DNA from: Lepidodermella squamata | Taxonomy: Eukaryota; Gastrotricha | Assembly (NCBI GenBank): GCA_047495785.1 | Contig: JBLDXI010000042.1 | Location: 3,596,001 to 3,660,000 of the forward strand | Direction of reading: 5' to 3' | DNA length: 64,000 bases | In this document: positions 35,201-45,844 of the stretch, piece by piece | Numbering within the stretch: the first letter of the stretch is position 1 | Layout of the letters: every line of letters begins with the position of its first letter | Made by a program: the position numbers and the translations under genes | Notes under the pieces: model-generated | What the model saw: the letters and a program-made list of their open reading frames with translations, nothing else | The model's database searches: none | Told to the model about the DNA's origin: nothing

Positions 35201-35484
35201 ACAACTACGCCCCAGTTGAGGTATTTTAAGAGGATGACTACAAATCGGAGAGTTAATTGTGACCTTTAATATAGGACCATGTCCGCTGCGTAAAGACTAG
35301 CACCCCTGAAGTTCGCGATTGCCGCAAGATTTCGTTCGGTTGCCACCCTGGAGAGGTAAAATTCGATTGATTGATTTTCCCATTACTTATTCGTGTCTCC
35401 GTACAGACCATGGTCTCGCCCGCTTACACCAGCATCAACCGTTGCTACGCGCGCCTTCGCGGTCCTCTCAACATTCCGTTTTAA
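32284..35484 (+). CDS. Secreted pseudo-astacin/EGF/CUB/kringle protein A
   Basis: Fourteen exons give 643 residues: 32284-32461, 32513-32639, 32695-32770, 32827-32942, 33005-33213, 33790-34010, 34073-34136, 34192-34261, 34351-34745, 34801-34958, 35007-35090, 35146-35220, 35275-35355, 35407-35484. After a signal peptide, residues about 30-235 resemble astacin: PWEYDSLMM (178-186) stands for the Met-turn PYDYxSIMHY, and FTVGQTNYVTFLDKKKAQ plus a terminal Cys stands for the GQR-LS-D block. The zinc helix HExxHxxGFxHE is replaced by IGAFLYAIALKHFN (128-141), so it should bind no catalytic zinc. An EGF domain (about 237-267), CUB (about 277-400), a kringle (409-486, with CQNYATT, KCRN and CSDAPRC) and a Cys-rich tail follow. 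Role unknown; a binding or decoy role is inferred. Confidence 0.85.
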
Positions 35485-35729
35485 AACGGGGACCAGTTTC
35501 AGCAAAGTTTACCTGATTTCAAGGACATTATAATTTATATACTAAACGAATTTCAATCAGTGATTCTGTATATTCAAACTGTTCACGTTACAAGATGAAG
35601 TTTCAAAAAGGTTTATGAATTTGCTCATCGTTATCAATTTACGAAAATATATTAATCAATAAACACAAAGAGCATATTATTGAAACATTTGACTTTTGTT
35701 TTCTACCGCATTTTGTTGGAAAATAGTCA
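35485..35729. other. 3' flank of gene A
   Basis: Includes AATAAA-like signals (for example near 35659) that could end the transcript. The first 30 nt after the stop are shared with gene B. Confidence 0.5.
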
Positions 35730-36043
35730 TAAACAAATATCCAAATTTCATCATGATGAAAAATAGTCATATTTGAGAGCTTCGAATTGAGGCGGATAAT
35801 TTTTCCAATCGCAAAGCTGACTGGGAGGTAATTTTCCCAGTTGTAATTTAAAGCAAGAAACTCTTAATTTCAAGCAATTATTCTGGACTGAAACAATTAC
35901 TTGATTGCTAGGGTTCTTGCTTCACATTACAACTGGGAAAATTACCTCCCAGTCAGCTTTGCGATTGGAAAAATTATCCGCCTCAATTCGAAGCTCTCAA
36001 ATATGACTATTTTTCATCAGGATGAAATTTGGATATTTGTTTA
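35730..36043. mobile_element. Foldback element with 130-bp near-perfect arms
   Basis: The arms 35730-35859 and 35914-36043 are inverted copies with only a few differences (for example ATGATG against CTGATG, TTTAA against TGTGA), around a 54-nt spacer. The ends are TA + AACAAATATCC, which fits a Tc1/mariner-type MITE with a TA target duplication. There is no coding capacity. Transcribed, it would form a long hairpin. Confidence 0.8.
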
Positions 36044-38942
36044 GTTAAAATTTCACCGAGGAAGAGTTTCTTCGATTTTGGCGCTAAAAACCGCAGACCT
36101 CTAGTTGAAGCAAATCACCAATTGCGTGCAACTGGTAATAGCTCAATAAAATCCGCCTTAAAAAATATACAATTGACCTTTTCTAGGCCTGATATTGTAC
36201 ATCGAGAAATCGATTAGCTTGCCGAAATTGTATGACGCGATGGAAATTATACGGGGATAAAAAATGTTGGACTGATGTTTTCGAATTATAGGATGGACAT
36301 TTCAAAAGTAAAATTCGAATTTTCGAAAATTTGGCAAAAATTCTGAGCCGATCAGTCAAAATCAAAAGTTCAAACTTTGCCTGAGCGCATGGAGAACGAT
36401 GTTGAGCAGAATCGTCGCCGCAAAACAGCCAAAGCCATCTCGATTTCGCCGGAAATCTCCACCATAAAAGACTTTTGATGGCCAAACTCAGTGGAAGGAA
36501 AGGAAAAAATTTCTCAAAATTTCTCATCAAGCGCCCAACAAAAATTACCTCCAAAGGTTTTACGATCATCAAAATTACGGCCCCATCTGGCAATTTCAGT
36601 CGAATAGAACGAGACCTGCCTATATGTTGTCGAAAGTTGAAGCTTGTAATTTTCAGCAAACGCGAGACAGGTAATTTTTAAAGGAATACCCCGAAGCAAT
36701 TTGAAACTGAAGATAGGAATATCGATAAACTGATGGCGAAACCAGAACCTTTGCCTCGCCTCGCCAAAACGTAGGAGAGCCTACACAAAAATTTGAAAAA
36801 ATCTTGTTTTAATCGGAAAATAGCATACAAATGATCTATCATATCCTATAAAATCCTGAATTTTAAAATTTTCTGACTCGGAAAATGGGCTAAAAATTAT
36901 CCATCAATTTTTAATTAACCGCTCGATTATCGTATGCCGTAGTGCTAGCTCGAAAAAATCTGCCCCTCATTACCTATGAACTGGTAATTAATTATACACG
37001 CCAGGTCAACTGATGATTTTCCTCTTCTCAACGTTCACAAGCCAGCATGTCTCCACCAATTGTGGAAAACAATATCTCAAACTTCATTCACTGGCAACAA
37101 CCAGCCAACAAGCTGCTGATCTATCGAATCGCCAACTTTTATTCCGGCTGAACACATAAACCATTCTTCTCAACTTCGAATCTAGCTTCTAAAATCTGAA
37201 AACTCTCGATTAGTGGTGAAATATGCTTCGAACTTGAATGTGACCTCATATTATAAGGCTTTGCAAGAGACAAACATTTAAATTATTATTACTGTGCTTC
37301 CATCGGGTGAAATTCTCACCACTGCCTTCAATCGCTCTAATCATGAAGCCAGAAAGCGACGCAAAATGTACACCGAGAGAAAATGATCCCCGCTTTGTTG
37401 GCTCGATCGGTTTTTTATATTGACAACTACTTCGATCCAAGCTCCCAGCCCATTTGTCGAACCTATCCCGCTTAAAGAATGATATCCTCATCTTGAAACA
37501 CTGGATTTATAGGCTATGCCGTTTCTGCTATAATTGGCGGGAAATGCTTCGGAAAAAAATAACAAGGAGGCATTCCATATTGGTTACCTTGCCGAAGCGT
37601 GAGAGTTCGTGAGAGCTTCTGAGTTTTTCCGGCTTCAACTTGGCTACTTTTCTCGTTTCAGAAGTTACAGAATAATAAAATGACTACGATCATGAATCAA
37701 TGCGGCAAATAATATAAGCCGTCTCTTATTCAATCGATCGCGCTCTACGGCCAATGAGATAACTGAATTAATTTCTACAAATCATTGATCTGAACACAAT
37801 CGTCATTCCCGAATACGAACCCCCGTTAAAGCTGAATGTAAACATTTTCTCATTTTTTTCACGAACGGAAGTCGAAAGACAAAATCCTCCGTGACTTTTT
37901 CGCCAAGTTTGAAATTCTTTCGTTAAAAATTTTTAAAGTTATTGAAAATTCGGAAAATTTGTTTTTCGGGTTATACTATGAAATATTTGAAAGTTGGCTT
38001 CTCTTCGGCAGAAAACCCGAAATACTGATATGGGAATCTTTCACGGAAAAAAAATTACCTGTTGCGGAACCAAAATTTTAAATTTAAATTTTCTACAAAT
38101 TTTTCTCTTATAGTTTCAGGCCTAATTGATATTTTAGAAATAAAATTTAAATTTATTAGTAGAATTCTAAAAAATTAAGTAAGATGCTGGGGGTCCTCGC
38201 CTATAGCCTATAGCGGTCGGCCTCGTTTCTAAATTTCCATGATTTGAAAAGCAATTAACTTAAGTAAGTTTCGAATAAAAAAGGATAAAAAGCGTTACCT
38301 ACTTGACGACTCAGCTGGATATATTATGTGAAAATCCGCACCGCCTCTAAAATAAAAATGTCAAACCCGATAAGAGTTTCATATTTTCATTTACCAATGA
38401 CGAACTCGACCAATCATATTGTCGCCTGCGATATCAATTGCCGATTCGCCAACGATTTCAACTGTCCTTCGTTGTTTGAGCTGCCTAACTTAATCATACA
38501 TAGAATAGGTCTTCTAATCGCGGGAAAAGGGCGCCAGATTGTTGCGCGACCGCTGTGAGCTGAAAGCCTTGTTTACCTAGAAGTCAGCTCTCAGCTACCG
38601 TAATCGAAACCTGTTTGTTTTGAATGATTGCAAATCGGGTATTGCTCAAAAAAGTTTCCGAAAATTCAACCAAAAGAATGCAAAGTGATTCCTTATGTCC
38701 ACGCAAATTCCCCGAGATATTTCCCGATTTCAACTGATTTTCGCAATTTAAAACTTGAGGCTAACCTTGATGGACAATTAGCGGTTAATTATGAACGCTC
38801 ATGATGGGTCAAATTTTGTGACTCAATAATTATTCAGCTGAGTTCAACGGACCATGTCTTGGCGGACGACACTAATCCCCCCTTATATCCTAACCATCGA
38901 AGTGTGCCGCTTGATTGCCAAGTGTAACAAGGGGAAGCTAAT
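36044..38942. other. Gene-poor stretch with a relic of an astacin-type gene start
   Basis: AT-rich. At 37201-37232 the words AACTCTCGATTAGTGG and TGAAATATG...TCGAA match the 5' leader and start of gene A (32261-32295), but no downstream exons follow. This is a relic of a third copy or of duplicated leader sequence. The other frames (for example 36183-36699, 38328-38558) have no support. Confidence 0.45.
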
Positions 38943-40783
38943 GGGGCGTATGTTGGAACCTTCCTTATGTTGGATTAAGGTTTAAGGTTCAAGTTTTCCT
39001 CTCATTTCCAAAGCAACCATTGTTGCGTATTGGGACTCACCATTGTTCGCGTATATAAAATGGAGCAATAGAAGAAAATTCCTATGTTCGATTAAAAAAC
39101 CTATGTACCAATGAGAGAAAATTTGCAGGTTTTAGAGGTTTTATCCGCTAAACCTGGTTTAAACTCAGAATTTTTCAAACCATGTACGAGGAGGTTTACA
39201 AAAAAACGGGTATTACGGCCCAATCGGCGGATGGCGCGTCTTATAGCGCCATTGCTCGATGGCGCGGAATTCAAAATTTCGAAAAGTTGAAAGTGCATAT
39301 AATATTTTTATTTCCAATATTCAGTAAAATATCTGAATTTTCGGCAGCTAAATTACTCGCAAAACTTCTCGACCGTCCCGACTATTTCGTTTGCGATCGG
39401 TCAATGATAAACGTTTTCTGCGTTGAATTTATCGCAAGATAATTATTATTCAAAATTATAATATCGCAAATTTCATTTATAATTGGCGAATGCTCAGGTA
39501 GGCTTAAATATAATTTCAGGCATTGAACTATTATATATTATTGTCCCCAATCCGCCCCGTTCGCCAATTTATAAATCGAATTAATTTGCCCAAGTTTATT
39601 TTGTTACGCTCAGGTCATTCGAGCTGAAGTAAGAAATTAGGTCATACTCGTGTTCAGAATTTTAGAGACATTAACAAAATTTCATAATCATAATGGAAGG
39701 TATCAGGTGAGTTTTCATTGGGTTTTCAGCCCAGTTGACCGAATTCCTGAAGCGCTGGATTTCGCCATGATGCACCGGTATTCACTAATATCTAACCGAT
39801 TACGATTATACTGATTAACTATGTACATCTTCGTGGCACAAAAATAGACTAGCTTCAGATCAGCTGCAGATTTCATGAATTTTAGGCCATTTTGGAAATG
39901 CCCAACTACATTTTTTGAGAAGAATAATGCAAAAAAATTCAAAATTCAACAGAAGCTTAATTCACCTGAACAATAATAGCTAGGTGGCCATGAATTCTCC
40001 CCAGCTCAATGGCAAATTCAGAGAGAACTTTTGCCAATTCGCATGATAGTTCAAAAATACTTCTCGCGAGAACTAGAAATGGCGAACTGAATTGGCATGG
40101 TGCAGCAACGCGGCCGCGTTGTCTCACTGTTTCGTAACTATGGGTTGTCCTTTTTTCCAGGGCATATTTTTTCAAATTCAAATGATTTTAAAATTATTTC
40201 AAATTCAGACATGGGGATTCGCCCAAGTTCTTATAATCAATGATGGTTGGTTGCCTCCTTGACATGGCTCCTCGGCGGTGTTTGTGAGAAGCCATTATAA
40301 TTCAGTCGGTTCATAGTTGGCGGAAATTTTTTTCATCAAAATTCAAGGCTAGCTAATTTACAAAGAAAATAGTCTTCGGTCCTGATCGTCCAGCTTTGCC
40401 TCCGGTAGGCCGTCGAGATTCTAAACGTGTATAATTCCTGAATCATTTAATAACAATAATAATAATAAATAGCCAACTGGTTACTGGTTAGCCGTGAAAT
40501 CCTATCAAATTCTTTCTACCTAGTTATTTTTTCATATTGACACCGCGGGAAAAAGCTGAAAAACTCAATCGTTCCATAATATTCTATAATCTCACTTGCT
40601 TCTTGCAGATGACACATTGAAAATTAAAAAGGGACGATTTAACAATTGGTTTTAGAAATTATATAGGACAACACTAGAAAAGTGTCCCGGAGTAATTGGA
40701 TTTTTAGAAAGATCTCGGCTCAAGTTTTAGCCTAACTTAGGAAAAGATACGGAAAGTTTAAGCTAGATTCCAACATAACCCCC
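38943..40783 (+). mobile_element. 1.84-kb terminal-inverted-repeat element, copy 1
   Basis: Begins GGGGCGTATGTTGGAAC and ends with the complement of GGGGGTTATGTTGGAAT; over 25 nt the termini match at 20 positions. Flanked by the 3-bp duplication AAT (38940-38942 and 40784-40786). Nearly identical to the elements at 48617-50445 and (inverted) 53241-55023. The interior has no transposase; an 86-codon frame at 39182-39442 is preserved in all copies. Non-autonomous. Confidence 0.88.
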
Positions 40784-40786
40784 AAT

Positions 40787-42408
40787 GAGACTAACTATGA
40801 CCCAGAATTGAGCGGTCAAGTTGTGGTACTTGAATGTTTGTAACTGCCTGAGCTATTAAGCTAAAGAGCTCAAGTGTGTATAGTAGGTCATTAGATGGCT
40901 CTTTTCAGTAGGAATCACCTATGACATACCTTCAATCTAGTTCGAAACGCTGGTTCGCTAAACTTTGGTCTGCTGGCTTAGCAACTACGGATGTTAACTT
41001 ACTCTAAAGACTATTAAAAAAATCGACAACTTCAGGCAAAGAAAAACACAGGTAAAAAAGCATGATATAAAAAGAATTTGTCAAAAATTACTAACGGCTT
41101 CCTGTAAAAGCGAGTTGTAGAGAGGCAAAATTGTCGCCCTATATGGGAAAAAATTATGAGCGAAATTCGGGATGAGCACTTGATCCTTTGTTGAGATTAT
41201 TAGAGCAGGAATCCCTAATTTCGGCTGCTTCCTAAATTCGGTCGCTGCGACCTAACTTCGGCCACTGGCCACAATTTGGACATCAAGTGCTGTGTGCAGA
41301 AGTTTTTTTGCCCGCAACTTGCATTGTTGAGCCAATCTGTTTCATGATTTTTCAAGGACATAATCGCAAAAAAATAATTCTAAATGCGGGCGAGGGGCCT
41401 CATGTCGCTTATCGAGTGCTTTATATAACCATAAACATAAACACCTGAGTTACAGGAATGACGGAAAAGCCCCCTGGTAAAGCAATAAAGGCCATTTCCA
41501 CGCTAAGCTTGCCGATACGAATTTAACGGTATCAAACTTAAGGTATATTAACGTAACTGGATGAGGTGGCCGAAATTAGGGCATCCGGTTCTCTAATTCC
41601 GGCCTGGAGTCTAGGTGTCTTTAAAATTAGCCATAAATCAAGGTAAACTCGTCCAGACTTGCGGAAACCGGCATTCGATAGCCTTAGAACTCCCCCACAA
41701 TTATGTATTCGCCGAATATTTTATAAAAATTCACCTGGCTGGCAAAGTAGGAAAAACCCGAAAAGTGGCGAATTTAGGCCGGGATGCTCCATATTGAACA
41801 TTGTTCCTGTGGAATTCGGGTGTTTCTATGCAAAAATTGAGCTTGAAGTTGTAAAAGTTTGTTGATTTTAAACCGTTTCATCCCCGGCTTATATCCCCAT
41901 GAGCGGAAAAAATAAGAAACCGGAGGTTCTGATTATTTAAGGTGGGTGATGAGAGTAAAGAAAAGCATCCAATAATTGAATGACTATTACCGAGCTGGGT
42001 TCAGATTAATTGCGTTCATTGAGCGTTTTTTGCTATTGATATTATTCTTTTAATTGATTAATTACATAAATTTTAAACAATTCACCTTGGCGCGTGCCGG
42101 GCGAAATAGAGGTCAGTTCAAACTGGCCAAGCGCCACCTCTCAGCTTGATTTCCGTGTTGCGTAACGCGATTTTTTATTATTAATTAATTAAGTATTGAA
42201 GTTAAATCTCGTGCCGAAATAGCAGCGCGCGAAAAGGAACCTGTTTCGGACTTATGGATCAGAGCGGTCAGGCGCCACCTCAGCCTGGTTACCCTGTTGC
42301 GTAACGAAAATAATGGAATATAATTAAATATTAATTAAAATAATCGCCCATGCGCGTGCAGAGGGCTGCGCGCGAAAAAATAACCTCGTTACTTCCAAAA
42401 CAAAGCTT
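40787..42408. other. Gene-poor stretch
   Basis: Contains a dispersed repeat (41195-41385, see separate entry) and GC-rich GCGCGCGAAA words just upstream of gene B that match those upstream of gene A. No other coding signal is recognised. Confidence 0.45.
41195..41385 (+). repeat. Dispersed repeat, copy a
   Basis: About 190 nt resemble 55668-55862 in the same orientation: GAGCAGGA.TCCCTAAT, GCTGCGACCTAAC, CGGCCACTGGCC and CAATCTGTTTCATGATT. The ends were not resolved. Confidence 0.6.
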
Positions 42409-42410
42409 GC

Positions 42411-42418
42411 GTATTTAA
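42411..42418 (+). promoter_or_regulatory. TATA-like box of pseudo-astacin gene B
   Basis: GTATTTAA in the context GCGTATTTAAACCCCGCC, about 100 nt before the start codon, parallel to the gene A promoter. Confidence 0.5.
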
Positions 42419-42511
42419 ACCCCGCCATGTCGAGCTATCGTTTCATCACTTTTTCATTAGTCTTTTATTTTACGTTATATAGTATCTATCGCGATTTTAG
42501 TTTAGTAAAAT

Positions 42512-45348
42512 ATGCGGCGTATAATATTCGCTTTACTGATAGCGTCAGGCGCCTTTGCCGAGCTGGATTATCGCGCTGCCATCGTGGAAACATATTACCG
42601 AGCGCTGAGTGAAGCGAATACCGAAGATCTGCCGACGCTTCAGGCCGGACCCGTTCGACCCATGACGTACTTCCTCGACAATTCCCTTGGTAAGATTACC
42701 TGCCTCTAAAATTCCTCAGTTCAATTGACAATTGTTAAATTTGTTACAGACCCGACAGAAAAAGATATGGTTGACGCTGCCTACGACCAGTGGCGTGGCC
42801 CCTGCTTAAATGTGACTAAGCTATTGAACGACTCAGGAGCGACTGGCTACGTCAGAATTAAGCACGTTGCAAAGTGAGCTTACCGTTGATCTTGATATGC
42901 AAATATTGATAAATGTCAACCTTTTTATAGTGCCTCTCTAATTGGCGAACCATCGTACAACCCTCAGCCATTCGTATTGACAGGCTTCTCTTTCAACAAA
43001 GACGGAAGTGTAAGGCTTGATCAGACATTAGCTTTTTGATACATCCTGTTATCATTCAGTATGGTACGTTCCTGTTTGCCATTGGTATCGCCCAATTCGG
43101 TATGCCGGTTGAGCTGACAAGGTCTGATAGGGGTACTCACATCTCCGTCATCACAAATGATTTAGGGTAAGATCGGATATGTTATACTGAGTCGCTCTGA
43201 ATAACTTCTCCTTTATTTTAGATACGGTATCGATGGTTCTGCTCCAATCGACCAGCCGTGGGAATATGATTCAATCATGATGTATAGCACAGCATACAAA
43301 GAAGGCGCAGGCTACAAGTACACAACCTTCGACCCCTACCAAATGTTCACCGTTGGGCAAAACAAATACGTCACCTTCCTCGACTACAAAAAGGCGCAAC
43401 TGTATTACGGATGCACACGTGAGTTACGCAAGCTTATTTTTTTTTATTAAATTATTCGAAACAGCAAAAATTAAGGCATTTGAGTCTTTTGAGGTAGATG
43501 GGAGCCTTCTAGAGGTCTTTGTTCAAAATCCTTAAGAAAAACTGAGTAAGAACATCTAGGAATCCAATAATTATCACTCTTCAAGACAGTACACTTTATG
43601 CCATGCTGGAAAATGCAGCAAATAGGCCAAATCCCACTTTTCACTTGTGAAGGATCAGCATGCTCTATTGTTTGTTTGCCATCCTAGTTTGCCCAACCAG
43701 CACCTGCTTAAATGGTGGTTATTCGTGGAGTAATTCATGCGGCACTTGCATCTGCCCGCCTGGCCTCACCGGCACCAACTGCGAAACTCGACTTGATACC
43801 ACCCCTACATGCGGCGGTGACATTATCGTCAACGGTTGTGGAAAGCAAACCATCAGCCTGCCGTCTTACGCTGCGAATACCGAATGCGTATGGAAGGTCT
43901 CGACAGATGTGAGTTTTGGCATTTGATTCCCTTTTTCGATGTCACATTTTGCTACTTCAAAGGTCAACGGTACCGGATTGATTTTCGGTTTCGAAAAACG
44001 ACCTGGTCTACCAGTGAGCCCGTTTGGTAAGTTTATAGTTCTAAAAAGTCATGGAAATTCATTTTTTTTTATTTAAGGTGAAACTTGCGGGGATTTTGTT
44101 ACCATCCGCCGATTTGGGGCAGCCAACTATCCCAGCTCTGTTAGAAAGTAAGCTGTGTTGCGATAATGAACGATGGGACACCTTTATTTTTCGATATAGA
44201 TTCTGTGCTGGAGGCATTACCACTGGCCGAATTTACGAGACTAATGACAAGGAGGCGCTTGTTCACTTCAAATCCGTACTCGGTTCTGCCCAGGCCTATG
44301 GCTTCGATCTTGTCGTCTACGCCACATGCGGCAACAACACGCCGGCAACTTACACCAAGGATTGCGTGTTCACAAACTCTGGCTACGACTACGTCGGATC
44401 GCTAACCGAGGCAGCTGACAAAACCCCGTGCCAGAACTATGCCACGACCGAACCAGCTCACCTGTTCCAGTACGACTTCCCGGGAGGCGTTACCACGGGC
44501 AACCTAAATAAGTGCCGCAACCCGAGCGGAGAGGCTTCATGGCTCCAGTGCCCCGTCAATGGTAATATAATGAAGAACTGCTCTAATGCTCCTAAGTGTA
44601 AGTAGAAATTGTCGATTCACCCCAAAAGTGACGCCAATGCTTTCTGCTTTTTTAAGGCATACCTCAGACGCCACCAGAAAAGTGGATCCGCTGTGTTAAT
44701 ACCGATAATCTGCAGTACCAAGGCTGCGTTAAAGCAAATCTAGGCTGCCCTCAACCTGAACAGTTCCAACTTGGTACCAGAAAGTTCCCAAGCTACATGC
44801 GCTGCGAGAAAGGAGTAAGCGGTCTAAACCATTGATTTTCTCTTAGTTCAAGTTGTTTCAAGGTCGCCATCCGATGCTTCGACCCTGCTACCAACCTTAC
44901 CCGTTGCATCAACGACAACATGCGATGCTTTCCTAATGAGATTGAGGTACTCTACTGCCAGGTGTTCTCCAACTAACTCGATTATTTATTTTACGAAATT
45001 TCAGTTCAAGAAAAGATTCCGCAGGTTCGAATACTTTGGCCGCAACTACGTCGATTGCCACAACTACGCGCCGAAAGAGGTATTTTACGACTAGGGTGAC
45101 TACAAATCACAGACTTTATTGTGGCCTTTACTATAGGACCATGTTCGCTGCGTCAAGACGGGCACTCCTGAAGTTCGCGACTGCCGCAAAATCTCTCTCG
45201 GTTGCCACCCTGGCGAGGTAAGTCGATTATAATGCTCTACTATTCGGTTACATTTGCTTGTCCCGAACAGACCATGGTCTCACCTGCTTACACCACCATC
45301 AACCGTTGCTACGCTCGCCTTCGCGGTCCTCTCAACATTCCGTTTTAA
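42512..45348 (+). CDS. Secreted pseudo-astacin/EGF/CUB/kringle protein B
   Basis: Fourteen exons with the same phases as gene A give 637 residues: 42512-42689, 42750-42873, 42931-43009, 43060-43166, 43222-43418, 43688-43908, 43963-44026, 44078-44147, 44200-44597, 44657-44814, 44863-44946, 45005-45079, 45137-45217, 45271-45348. The zinc helix reads YGTFLFAIGIAQFG, again without the histidines or catalytic Glu. The Met-turn region is PWEYDSIMM and the following block FTVGQNKYVTFLDYKKAQ. The EGF and CUB domains are almost identical to gene A. The kringle (CVFTNSGYDYVG, CQNYATTEPAH, KCRNPSGEASW, CSNAPKC) is closer to the classical kringle than in A. The astacin half has diverged far more than the C-terminal half. 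Confidence 0.85.
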
Positions 45349-45844
45349 AACGGGGACCAGTTTCAGCAAAGTTTATCCGATTTCAAGATCATTCTAATTT
45401 ATTCTAAATGACATTTGCCTAGTGATTTTCGAGTCACCATGTTCTTTGATTTATGAAAAGTTTATGATAGTTCGGATTTTTGAACATGTTTATAAATTTG
45501 GTCAGTACAATCTGTAACATATTATATTATCTTATTATGGCCAATAAATTCTACGATACCTATGATGATATGATAAACTTCGGGATTTTTCTTCATACGA
45601 TGAGTAAACGGGTTTTAAAGGCTCTTGAAAGTAGTTCTTCGGTTGGATTCTTCGATATATGTTGGGTCGTCATTCAACTTTTAGCCATTTTCCCATTCAA
45701 ATAGCTTCATTAGATTATATAGTATGTGTGAAATAATCATCATTAAATTATTATTTAGAAGATTTCAATTTTCAGGAGCGAAAAATTTAAACAAATCCTG
45801 GTTTTACTGCTTCTATAATAAATCAGTGTTTTAAAATGTTGTTG
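45349..45844. other. Intergenic spacer between convergent genes
   Basis: Gene B and the receptor gene converge here. The first 30 nt (ACGGGGACCAGTTTCAGC...) are conserved with gene A's 3' UTR. A 74-codon frame at 45480-45704 is unsupported. Confidence 0.5.
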
